Under the pieces are notes generated by a model. It did no database searches and was not told the origin of the DNA. It was given only the letters and a program-made list of their open reading frames with translations. Of a DNA stretch of 11,110 bases, positions 1 through 7,380 are shown one piece after another. Every line of letters begins with the position of its first letter. Position 1 is the first letter of the stretch. The position numbers were made by a program, and so were the translations under genes. Location: assembly GCA_937888775.1 (NCBI GenBank), contig CALAQT010000567.1:1-11110 (forward strand). Reading direction: 5' to 3'. The stretch is from an uncultured Actinomycetes bacterium (GTDB lineage: Bacteria; Actinomycetota; Thermoleophilia; Solirubrobacterales; Solirubrobacteraceae).

Positions 1-2
1 AG

Positions 3-722
3 CGGTGGCGCGGGCGCAGCCGGCGGCTGGTCATCGAGCTCGGCCGCGAGCGGCGCGCTCGGAAGCCCAAGCGCCTCCAGCGTGGATGAGCCCACTTCGA
101 TCTGGTCTCCTTCTCTCAGCGCACGCCCGTGGCCAACGCGCACGCCGTTGATCATCGTTCCGTTCGATGACCCGGTGTCCTCGATGAAGAACAGTCCGCC
201 CGGGCCGCGGGCGATCCGGGCGTGGCGCCGTGACAGCCGCTTGTCGCCCCCCAGGGCGCCAGGCTCGCCGAAGCCCCGGCCGATCAGCAGCTCATCGACC
301 AGCATTATCTCCTCGCCCTTGGTGGGTCCCGCGACGACCCGCAGCCTAGGTCCTGGGCTCGGCACTTCCGCGACCGTTGGCGCTGCGATCGGCACGGCGG
401 TGGCCAGACGGGTCGCGGCCGGGGCGGCGGGGACCTCGATCTCGAACGTCGTCTGTCCGACCCTGAGAACGTCTCCGCTCGCGACGATCCGGGCGTCCGT
501 CAGCCGCTGTTCGTTGATCCACGTCCCGTTCGTCGACCCCAGGTCCTCGACCGTCGGGCGCCCGGCGCCGTCGATGAACACCCTGGCGTGACGCCGCGAG
601 AGCCGCTCGTCCCCCCCGAGGCGCCCCTGCTCAGACGCCTCTCGCCCGAGCACCAGCTCGGAATCGACCGTGATCGTCTCGCCGGTACACGGCCCCCCCG
701 TGCATCGCAGCACTATGTTCAA
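3..722 (-). CDS. Tandem FHA-domain protein, C-terminus cut by window edge
   Basis: Phosphothreonine-reading adaptor, presumably cytosolic. The visible 240 residues hold two FHA domains: about 1-97 (GR at 26-27, LSRRHAR at 41-47, LGSTNGT at 61-67) and about 126-217 (IGRG at 147-150, LSRRHAR at 163-169, TGSSNGT at 183-189), joined by a Pro/Ala linker and followed by another Pro/Ala-rich stretch still open at the left edge. Each domain keeps the Gly-Arg, Ser-Arg-x-His and Asn-Gly residues that contact phospho-Thr in this fold. The start is a TTG at 722, chosen because it gives the usual FHA opening strand (MNIVLRCTGG) and has GAGGAA about 12 nt upstream; an in-frame stop lies about 30 nt upstream. 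It sits 46 nt behind the zinc-ribbon membrane protein, probably in one operon, and near a divergent Ser/Thr kinase that could supply its ligands. FHA assignment is secure; the partner is inferred. Confidence 0.88.
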   Translation of the reverse strand, partial: MNIVLRCTGGPCTGETITVDSELVLGREASEQGRLGGDERLSRRHARVFIDGAGRPTVEDLGSTNGTWINEQRLTDARIVASGDVLRVGQTTFEIEVPAAPAATRLATAVPIAAPTVAEVPSPGPRLRVVAGPTKGEEIMLVDELLIGRGFGEPGALGGDKRLSRRHARIARGPGGLFFIEDTGSSNGTMINGVRVGHGRALREGDQIEVGSSTLEALGLPSAPLAAELDDQPPAAPAPP

Positions 723-768
723 TTTGCGCCCCGATTCCTCGCTTCGGCCTCAGCGACCCGGCGGCAGC

Positions 769-2001
769 TTACTGCCTGGCGCCGGAGGATTGGGCCGGCG
801 GCGAGACGCCGACCGACGAGCGGCTCCCCGGCAAAGCGGCCAGTGCGATACCGCAGCTCTCACAAAAGGCGCCGCGCCGTGTGCGATGACCGCAATTGGC
901 GCACGTAATGATCGGCGCATCCTCGATCAGCAGTGCCTCCTCGAGCAGCCCGACGTGAATCACCTGTCGCAACCACAGGAGCGCCAGCACCGCCAGCACC
1001 GCAATGATCGCGAGCGCGAGGCCGCTGGCCACCGTGATCTGCACCACCGCCGTGACGACCAGAAACGCGGCGCCCGCTGAAATCGCGATGTACAGGGATC
1101 CGAGACGGCCGAGCGCTCGTCGATCTCGGATCGGAGCGCGCAGCTTCAGCCATACGGCGCCTGCGCTCGCACCCATCGCCGCCATCGTCGCGAGCGGAAG
1201 CGCGATCGCGATGACCGCCAGCTGTACCAGCCACGGGATGACGGAACCGGGTGGACGGAGCCCGTGGCCGAACGCCGACAGCGCTTGCACGATGACCTCG
1301 GCAGCCACGAAGGCGGACGCGCTCGCGGCGGCGAACGTGGCGCCGTCGAGAACCGTCGAGAAGCGCGGATATCTCAACATCGCCAGCGGCCCAAGCAGGA
1401 TCAATGCGACGCTGATCAGCGGGATCACAACGCCGCGGGTAAGGACGAAGGTGCCGTGGCCGCCCACGAACACCTGACTGCCGGACGGCGACAGGCCCTT
1501 GGCGATCAGCGCGGTCACCACTCCGGCGGCGAGGCCCCACACTAGCGTGGCGCCGATGACCGGTAGCGACTGGTCCTCGAACACGTTGATGTCGACCATG
1601 TACAGCACGACCAGTACCGGCAGCAGCACCGCTCCGGCGATCAGGGCGACGGGGTAAAGCTTGGCTAGCCCGAGCACGAGCACCGTGGCCAGGCCGAGAC
1701 CCAGGCAGGTCCGAAACATGGCCATCGACGGACGCGGCAGCTGCGGGAAGATCGTCGAGACGATCGTCGGGCGCAGGACGCTTTCGTTCGGGGCGGCCGC
1801 GAACGCGCGCCGCACACCTGAAAGTGAGGACGGGTCGATCCTCAGCACGCCCGACAGACCTCGTCCCACTGCCGAAGCACCGGGCACCCGGCTGATCCCC
1901 GACAGCGCCGACACGCCACCCTCGTGCTCGTGACCACAGCGGATGCAGAATCGGCTCGCCGGAACCTCGTTGCCGCAGTGCTCGCACGTTCTAAGTGCCA
2001 T
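769..2001 (-). CDS. Polytopic membrane protein with a zinc ribbon at each end, PrsW-like core
   Basis: 410 residues. An N-terminal zinc ribbon (C6-x2-C9, C19-x2-C22) and a second near the C-terminus (C367-x2-C370, C380-x2-C383) bracket about eight hydrophobic segments between roughly residues 90 and 350. The stretch TVLDGATFAAASASAFVAAE at about 215-235 recalls the PrsW intramembrane protease motif in which DG and small residues lead to a membrane Glu, but I do not see the EExxK motif, so it may be a catalytically dead relative or only a look-alike. The ATG at 2001 is preferred over the in-frame TTG at 2007 because it directly begins the zinc ribbon (MALRTCEHCG). A TAGGAT -10-like box at 2011-2016 suggests a nearly leaderless transcript. 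It is divergent from the kinase and upstream of the tandem-FHA gene. The function is unknown; a membrane platform or pseudo-protease partner of the kinase is an inference. Confidence 0.8.
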   Translation of the reverse strand: MALRTCEHCGNEVPASRFCIRCGHEHEGGVSALSGISRVPGASAVGRGLSGVLRIDPSSLSGVRRAFAAAPNESVLRPTIVSTIFPQLPRPSMAMFRTCLGLGLATVLVLGLAKLYPVALIAGAVLLPVLVVLYMVDINVFEDQSLPVIGATLVWGLAAGVVTALIAKGLSPSGSQVFVGGHGTFVLTRGVVIPLISVALILLGPLAMLRYPRFSTVLDGATFAAASASAFVAAEVIVQALSAFGHGLRPPGSVIPWLVQLAVIAIALPLATMAAMGASAGAVWLKLRAPIRDRRALGRLGSLYIAISAGAAFLVVTAVVQITVASGLALAIIAVLAVLALLWLRQVIHVGLLEEALLIEDAPIITCANCGHRTRRGAFCESCGIALAALPGSRSSVGVSPPAQSSGARQ

Positions 2002-2065
2002 GCGCAAACGATCCTAACCAGCGGGCGCCAGAAACGCGACCGCTTGGCGCTTTGCGCTTCAGGTG

Positions 2066-2101
2066 TGGACAGAGTTGGGCCTTCGCCGTAGTCTGGCGCG
2101 C
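2066..2101 (+). promoter_or_regulatory. Probable leaderless promoter of the Ser/Thr kinase
   Basis: TGGACA at 2066-2071 (one mismatch to TTGACA) is followed after 17 nt by TAGTCT at 2089-2094, and the GTG at 2102 lies 7 nt beyond that, where transcription should begin. There is no Shine-Dalgarno sequence before this GTG. This fits a leaderless mRNA, common in actinobacteria. It also argues against the longer in-frame start at 2063, which would place the promoter inside the coding region. The divergent gene has its own TAGGAT box (2011-2016, minus strand), so the 100-bp gap probably holds back-to-back promoters. Confidence 0.5.
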
Positions 2102-3802
2102 GTGCGACAGCTGGGGCCTGGGGATGAGATAGCCGGCTACCGGATCGAGGCGATCGCCGGACGCGGGGGCATGGGACTTGTGTACCGCGCCCGCCAGCGG
2201 CGGCCCGACCGGACCGTCGCGATCAAGGTGATCGCGCCCGAGCTGGCGGCCGATCCGGGGTTCCGGGCCCGCTTTGAGCAGGAGTCGGCGACCGCCGCCG
2301 AGATCGAGCATCCGAACGTGATCCCGGTATACGAAGTGGGTGAGGAAGACGGGCTGCTGTTCATCTCGATGCGGTTCGTTCACGGGGTCGACCTCGGCCG
2401 CCTGCTGGCGCAGAGCGGTCGGCTCGATCCGGAGCGCGCGGCGCGCCTGATCTCGCAGGTGGCGGATGCGCTCGATGCCGCCCACGCGCGCGGGCTGGTG
2501 CACCGCGACGTGAAGCCGGGCAACATCCTCGTCACCGACCGTGACCACGTGTATCTGACCGACTTCGGCCTCACGAAGCGCACGACGGATTCGCACGGGA
2601 TGACACGGACGGGGATGTTCGTCGGCACCGTCGACTACATCGCTCCCGAGCAGGTCGAGGGTCGCCGGATCGACGCGCGCGCCGACGTCTATGCGCTGGG
2701 ATGTGTGACCTATGAGCTGCTGTCGGGCACGGTGCCGTTCCCCCGTGATTCCGACGTCGCCAAGATCTTCGCGCACGTCAACGACCCCCCTCCGCGGCTG
2801 CTCGGCGTTCCCGAGCCGCTGGCCGCGGCCGTCGAACGGGCGATGGCCAAGCGCCCGGAGGACCGGTTCCTCTCCGCCGGCGACTTCGGCCGTGCCGTGC
2901 GTGCCGGTGCCGCGGGCCGCATTATCGCGGACGGGGATCGCACGGTCGCCACCGGCGATGCGGCGATCGCCGGGGCGCACGCGCCGACCGAGCTCGCCGG
3001 ATACCCGCCGGCGACGATCGGGCCGGGCGCGCCGACCGAGACCGACCGGCCGACGCCGGCCCAATACGCGCCGACCCCGACCCCGACGGCGCACTCGGAG
3101 CCGACGGCTGGGACCCAACCGTCGCGCCGAAGGTGGACGCTGGGGGCTGGGGCCGCCGCGCTCGTGGCGGTCATCGGCGTCGGTGTGGCGATCGCGCTCG
3201 GCGCGAGCGGCTCGGGCCCGGCGACCACCACCACCACGACGACGACCACGACGCCCCGGACCACGTCCTCGACCTCGACCTCGATTTCGACCACGAGCAC
3301 CGCGCAGCCGACGGCAAAGCAGATCTATAGCCCCGCGAACGCGAGCGGCGGTCTTGCGGTGTCCGCACGCTCGGAGGGGGGCTCGTGCTTCGGCAGCTCA
3401 AACGTCACCACGCGCACCGACGCGTACCGCTGCATGTCGGGCAACCAGATCTACGACCCCTGCTTCTTCGTTAATCAAACCCAGGTTCTGTGCCCGAACA
3501 GTGGGCCATGGACGAATCGCGGCCTGTTGCTGAACGTTGGCACGCTGCCCAGCGCCCCCGGCACCCAGGATCAGGGGACCAATGGCCAACCTTGGGCGAT
3601 CCAGCTAGGCACCGGCACCAACTGCGTGGCGATCAGCGGCGCCACGGACGTGATCGCCGGTCAGCGGCTTGGCTACGACTGCTCGGGCGGAGTCGGCCTG
3701 TACGGCAACGTCCAGCGCTCGGGCCCCGCCTGGACGATCTACGTCGGCACCCCGCACAGCGCCACGCTGTCCCTGCGCCCGATCGCGGTCGCGTGGTTTT
3801 GA
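2102..3802 (+). CDS. Transmembrane Hanks-type Ser/Thr protein kinase with Cys-rich ectodomain
   Basis: PknB-class kinase, 566 residues from GTG 2102. The kinase domain (about 10-265) has the Gly loop GRGGMG at 20-25, the ATP-binding Lys in AIKVI at 42, catalytic HRDVKPGN at 134-141, DFG at 154-156 and APE at 181-183, with several Ser/Thr between DFG and APE for autophosphorylation, so it should be active. A Pro/Thr/Ala-rich juxtamembrane region (about 275-342) leads to one membrane helix (345-367), a Thr-rich linker with ten Thr in a row (375-384), and an extracytoplasmic domain (about 404-566) with six Cys. There are no PASTA repeats. The neighbouring FHA proteins are natural readers of its products. 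The gene is convergent with the cyclic-nucleotide-binding gene, 44 bp away. The kinase call is secure; the ectodomain ligand is unknown. Confidence 0.96.
   Translation: MRQLGPGDEIAGYRIEAIAGRGGMGLVYRARQRRPDRTVAIKVIAPELAADPGFRARFEQESATAAEIEHPNVIPVYEVGEEDGLLFISMRFVHGVDLGRLLAQSGRLDPERAARLISQVADALDAAHARGLVHRDVKPGNILVTDRDHVYLTDFGLTKRTTDSHGMTRTGMFVGTVDYIAPEQVEGRRIDARADVYALGCVTYELLSGTVPFPRDSDVAKIFAHVNDPPPRLLGVPEPLAAAVERAMAKRPEDRFLSAGDFGRAVRAGAAGRIIADGDRTVATGDAAIAGAHAPTELAGYPPATIGPGAPTETDRPTPAQYAPTPTPTAHSEPTAGTQPSRRRWTLGAGAAALVAVIGVGVAIALGASGSGPATTTTTTTTTTPRTTSSTSTSISTTSTAQPTAKQIYSPANASGGLAVSARSEGGSCFGSSNVTTRTDAYRCMSGNQIYDPCFFVNQTQVLCPNSGPWTNRGLLLNVGTLPSAPGTQDQGTNGQPWAIQLGTGTNCVAISGATDVIAGQRLGYDCSGGVGLYGNVQRSGPAWTIYVGTPHSATLSLRPIAVAWF
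3224..3253 (+). repeat. Ten-codon ACC/ACG threonine tract in the kinase gene
   Basis: Ten consecutive ACC or ACG codons encode ten Thr just outside the membrane helix of the kinase. The tract is likely a flexible, possibly O-glycosylated wall-spanning linker, and its length may vary between strains by slippage. Confidence 0.8.
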
Positions 3803-3817
3803 GCTTAAGCCTGGATC

Positions 3818-3843
3818 CGCTGCGGGGCGCTTTGGTGCAGCGC
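3818..3843. terminator. Weak hairpin between convergent genes
   Basis: The gap between the kinase stop and the convergent cyclic-nucleotide-binding gene can form CGCTGC (3818-3823) with GCAGCG (3837-3842), or a tighter GCGCT (3827-3831) with AGCGC (3839-3843) around a 7-nt loop. There is no T-run on either strand, so a classical intrinsic terminator is not shown. Position is the main argument for a shared bidirectional terminator. Confidence 0.3.
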
Positions 3844-3846
3844 TGA

Positions 3847-4293
3847 CTATGCCGAAGTCGTTCGTAGCCTCGCAGCCAGGATTCGCCCCAGGTCGAGCAG
3901 GATCCGCGTTGCCAGATGCGGGTCGCGGGCGGCGAGCGACTCGAAGGCTTCGAAGGAGAGGCGGAGCACCTCCCCGCTGGTGACCGCGCGCGCCGTTGCC
4001 GGTTGTCGGTCTCCGTCGATGAAGGCGAGCTCTCCGAGCTGCGCCGGCGCTTGAACGGTGGCCGGCGGCGACTGTGTTCCGGACAGCTCGACCAGGCCGA
4101 CGGTGAGCAGGTAGAGCGCGCGGTCGAGGTCGCCCTCAGCGAACACGATCTCCCCAGCACGGATGTTTCTGGTCTGCATGTGTGAAAGCAATGTGTTCCA
4201 CTCGCGTTCGCTGCAGTGGTCCAGGAAGCCCGTCTCGGACGCTGCCGGCTCCGCGGCAGCGGTCGGGTACGTGAAGAAGACTCGCGTGTCCAT
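3847..4293 (-). CDS. Stand-alone cyclic-nucleotide-binding (Crp/Fnr-type) domain protein
   Basis: 148 residues, almost entirely one cNMP-binding beta-roll. IRAGEIVFAEGDLDRALYLL matches the opening strands, GELAFIDGDRQPATARA at about 92-108 is the phosphate-binding cassette, and EVLRLS plus the last helices close the fold. There is no helix-turn-helix, so it is not a transcription factor, and no catalytic domain is attached. The cassette keeps Gly-Glu but has Arg-Gln-Pro where cAMP binders usually have Pro-Arg-Ser/Ala, so the ligand may differ or binding may be weak. Its ATG lies 9 nt past the stop of the FHA-redox gene, and its ribosome binding site GAAAGG overlaps that TGA, so the two should be translationally coupled and made together. 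It probably acts as a small regulatory subunit of the redox protein; that role is inference. Confidence 0.9.
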   Translation of the reverse strand: MDTRVFFTYPTAAAEPAASETGFLDHCSEREWNTLLSHMQTRNIRAGEIVFAEGDLDRALYLLTVGLVELSGTQSPPATVQAPAQLGELAFIDGDRQPATARAVTSGEVLRLSFEAFESLAARDPHLATRILLDLGRILAARLRTTSA

Positions 4294-4302
4294 GATCGCC
4301 TT

Positions 4303-7300
4303 TCAGCTCGCTCCGAGACCGACGACGCTGACGGGAGCGAGGGTCTTGCCCCGACCCACTCGCTCGAGCGCGGCCCACCTTCCGGCCCGGAGATCCTCGA
4401 TAACGGGGTTCACGTCCCATCCTTGCTTGACTGCACTCGTCACATGCGATACCTCCTGCGAGTAGCCCAACAGGATCGCCCCGGTGACACGGCCATCGGA
4501 GATCACCAGCTTGCCGTAACGGAGCGCACTGTCGTCATCTTGCACGATCACCTCATCGCGGTCGCTGGCGGGCTCGATCTGTCCGATCGAGGTCAGCTCA
4601 ACGCCAACGACCTTCAGCACCGTCACGGGGATCGTCCCGCGATACGGGTTGGTGCTTTCGAGCACCGCCGCCTCAGCCGCGACCCGCGCCTGCTCGACCG
4701 CGGCGGGCCACAGCCCCGCTACCTGCCCCTCGAACTCGGCGACGTCGCCGGCTGCGAAGACCCGATCGTCGCTGGTCTTCATGTGCTCGTCGACGACCAC
4801 GCCGCGCCGGACGTCGAGTTGCGCTTGATCAGCGAGCGCGACGTTGGGGGCAATACCCGCGGCCGCGACGATAACGTCGGCCGGTGCACTCCGAGCGTCC
4901 TTGAGGACGACCTCGCTCACGCTACCGCTGCTGGCGACCGCGGCGGTCTCGGCCCGCGTCCAGACTTTGATCCCGAGCCCCTCGATGTATCGGAGCAGCA
5001 GCTCCGCGGCCCGCTCGTCGAGCTGGCGGCGCAGCAGCCGGTCCGAGCGCTCCAGAACGGTCGTCGCGAGCCCGAGCTTGTGTAGCGCGTACGCGGCCTC
5101 GAGGCCGAGCAGTCCACCGCCGGCGACCACCGCACGGCGGGCACCGTGCACCTGGATGAACGCCCGCAGCTCCAGCGCGTCGTCCGCGGAGCGCAGCACG
5201 AACGTCCCCGGTGCACCCCAGCCGTCGATCGGCGGAACGAAGCTCGAGCTGCCGGTGGCGAGGATCAAGCGATCGTATGCGAGCCTCTCCTGGGTTCCCA
5301 GCAGCACTTCACGTTCGTCGCGGTCGATCGCCTTCGCGCGCGTGTTGAGCCACAGCGTGATGTCGCGCGACTCGCACCAGGAGTCGGGGTTCAGGTACAG
5401 CCCCTGCATTGCCGAGCGGCCGTACACGAGGCGGGTGATCGCCATCCGGTTGTACAGCTGATGGATCTCGTCCGCGACGATGTCGATTGCGCACTCGGGG
5501 TGGTTGCGACGCACGTAGTCGGCGGCAGTGATGCCGGCGATCCCGTTGCCGATCACGACCACTCGTTGCACCGAGCGGTCGAAGTTCAGGCGCGCGATCT
5601 TGCTCGGCGACGGCTGCGAAGCTGTCTCGGGGTCGAGCGAGACGGAGATCGGGCCCTTGATCCGGCAGCAGCAGGCCATGCGCGTGTTCTCGGCGAGGCC
5701 GAGGCGTTCGAGCGTTGCGGCTTCGTCGTCGGAGACCTCTGAGATGTTCTGCATCCCGTCCACGATCGCAACCGGGTCAGCGCCGCATACCCCCATGCGG
5801 CAACCCGCCTCGATCTGCAGCCCGTTGGCCTCGGCCACTTCGAGTACGGTCTGGCCGCGCTCGACCACGATCCGCTTGTCGTCGGGAACGAATCGGACTT
5901 CGGGCTTCCCGATCCCCGCGGCGGAGTGGCTTGCGATCGACCGCTGTCCGGCGCCCGCCACGGGCTTGGCGGCGCCGGCTTTCTTGAGAAACGCGCCCTC
6001 CTTGATGTAGGTACGAGCCACCCATAGCGCGGTCAGGCTGAACAGCACCACGCGCGCGACCCACGTGAGAGCGGTGGGCGACGACTCGCTGGCGAACGAT
6101 TTGAAGATCGTCGGGAAAGCGAACCAGTAGAAGATGTTGATCGCGGTGGCGCCGTAGATCGTCGTCAGCTTGTGCGTCGTTACGCCGACGAACGCATCGA
6201 GCAGGGAGAAGACCGTGACGCCGGCCGCCGCGTACAGAGCAAGCTCGCCGTACATGAGCCCAACCGAGATCTTCGGCACGTCGGGGACCTTGAAGAACCC
6301 GAGCACGAGCCCCGGGAAAGCGGCGATGAAGAACTTGCGCCCGGCGCTCCAGCTCGGGTCATCGTCGTTGAGGTCGGCCAGGTAGGCGACGCGCGGATTG
6401 AAGTCGTAGCAGTTCTTGGTGCAACCCACGCACGGCTGGCAGTGACTGTTCCCGACCAGCGCGAACGGCGTCTGACCGTAGATGCGCTGCACCGGCAACA
6501 GCGGACAGATCGAGCTGCACCATCCACTCTTGCCCTTCAGGAACATCCCCCCCAGAAACGCGCTGGCGAGCGCGTACACCAGAAGCAGCGCGCTCAGCGG
6601 ACCATTGGTCTGGAGCCCCACCTTACGCAGCGTTATGAAGACGACGAACCCGGTGATCGCAACGCCGTAGCCGTAGCGCTTGAGCCACGCGGGGGGCTCG
6701 AGTGCGCGCGTGATCCCGAGCACACGAGGGGTCTGGTTCGACGCCGCAAGCGGGCAGATGTTGCGCCACAAGCCCGGCGCGACGAAGAACAGGATCGGCA
6801 GCAGCGGGATGCCGATCCCCCACATGATCTTCAGCCCGGTCTTCGGAACCACAAACAGGAGCACAATCACGATCCAGGTCGCAAGCAGTCCGGCCCCGCG
6901 GACCACCCACCACGGGCGGATCGAGAGTAGAGACGGGATCTGCGTGTAATTCGGGAACGGGGGAAGGCCGGCACGCTGCGTTCTCAGCGCCCTCCAGCGG
7001 TCGACGAGGCCGGGCTGGCGGGGCCGGGGTGGCCTCGGCACGCGGACCTCCCGGCGCTCTGCGGCCGGAGCCGGAGCGTCAGCGGAGGCCGCCACCAGCT
7101 CGAGCATCGTCGCGCTGAGCCGTATCTGGTCGCCGAGAGCGAGCCGGCATGCCCGGTCGATCCGCGCCCCGTTGACGAACGTTCCGTTGGTCGACCCCAG
7201 GTCTTGCACCCAGACTCGGCCGTCACCGTCGAAGTAGAAGCGAGCGTGCTGACGCGACATCTTCTCGTCCTCAAGCGCAGCCCTACCGAGCGAAGTGCGG

Positions 7301-7380
7301 CCAAGCGTCAGCTCGTCGTTGAACGCAAGCGTCTCACCAGGCGCGCCGCGAGGTCGCAGACGTAGGTAGGCGATGGCCAT
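4303..7380 (-). CDS. FHA / membrane [4Fe-4S] / [2Fe-2S] ferredoxin / NirB-like FAD reductase fusion
   Basis: 1025 residues with four modules. (1) FHA domain, 1-97: LGR 26-28, SRQHAR 42-47, LGSTNGT 61-67. (2) Membrane module, about 155-460, with roughly eight helices. NICP at 208, CSSIC at 288-292 and CQPCVGCTKNC at 314-324 give seven Cys, arranged like the NapH/NosR-type polyferredoxins. (3) Plant-type ferredoxin, about 495-585: C527, C532 and C570-572, with Asp535 where the third Cys ligand is expected. (4) FAD/NAD(P)H oxidoreductase, about 603-1000: GNGIAG 611-616, YNRMAITRLVYG, GGGLLG 754-759 and AAGDVAEF 876-883, closest in style to the NirB N-terminal half. Together these suggest electron flow between NAD(P)H and a membrane or quinone partner via FAD, [2Fe-2S] and [4Fe-4S], gated by phospho-Thr binding. 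Start ATG 7380 has AGGA 11 nt upstream and begins the FHA strand. Domain calls are strong; direction and acceptor are unknown. Confidence 0.92.
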   Translation of the reverse strand: MAIAYLRLRPRGAPGETLAFNDELTLGRTSLGRAALEDEKMSRQHARFYFDGDGRVWVQDLGSTNGTFVNGARIDRACRLALGDQIRLSATMLELVAASADAPAPAAERREVRVPRPPRPRQPGLVDRWRALRTQRAGLPPFPNYTQIPSLLSIRPWWVVRGAGLLATWIVIVLLFVVPKTGLKIMWGIGIPLLPILFFVAPGLWRNICPLAASNQTPRVLGITRALEPPAWLKRYGYGVAITGFVVFITLRKVGLQTNGPLSALLLVYALASAFLGGMFLKGKSGWCSSICPLLPVQRIYGQTPFALVGNSHCQPCVGCTKNCYDFNPRVAYLADLNDDDPSWSAGRKFFIAAFPGLVLGFFKVPDVPKISVGLMYGELALYAAAGVTVFSLLDAFVGVTTHKLTTIYGATAINIFYWFAFPTIFKSFASESSPTALTWVARVVLFSLTALWVARTYIKEGAFLKKAGAAKPVAGAGQRSIASHSAAGIGKPEVRFVPDDKRIVVERGQTVLEVAEANGLQIEAGCRMGVCGADPVAIVDGMQNISEVSDDEAATLERLGLAENTRMACCCRIKGPISVSLDPETASQPSPSKIARLNFDRSVQRVVVIGNGIAGITAADYVRRNHPECAIDIVADEIHQLYNRMAITRLVYGRSAMQGLYLNPDSWCESRDITLWLNTRAKAIDRDEREVLLGTQERLAYDRLILATGSSSFVPPIDGWGAPGTFVLRSADDALELRAFIQVHGARRAVVAGGGLLGLEAAYALHKLGLATTVLERSDRLLRRQLDERAAELLLRYIEGLGIKVWTRAETAAVASSGSVSEVVLKDARSAPADVIVAAAGIAPNVALADQAQLDVRRGVVVDEHMKTSDDRVFAAGDVAEFEGQVAGLWPAAVEQARVAAEAAVLESTNPYRGTIPVTVLKVVGVELTSIGQIEPASDRDEVIVQDDDSALRYGKLVISDGRVTGAILLGYSQEVSHVTSAVKQGWDVNPVIEDLRAGRWAALERVGRGKTLAPVSVVGLGAS

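Noticed and set aside
82..591. Plus-strand open frame across the tandem-FHA gene
   Set aside because: It is antisense to two clear FHA domains and has no recognisable protein content.
860..1987. Long minus-strand frame, 375 codons, inside the zinc-ribbon gene
   Set aside because: Arg-rich product in the +1 shadow of a gene with zinc ribbons and membrane helices; no domain signs.
2063..2101. 13-codon N-terminal extension of the kinase
   Set aside because: It overlaps the likely promoter and adds nothing like the kinase family.
1991..3118. 375-codon minus-strand frame antisense to the kinase
   Set aside because: Low-complexity Arg/Gly product; a GC-rich shadow of the kinase gene.
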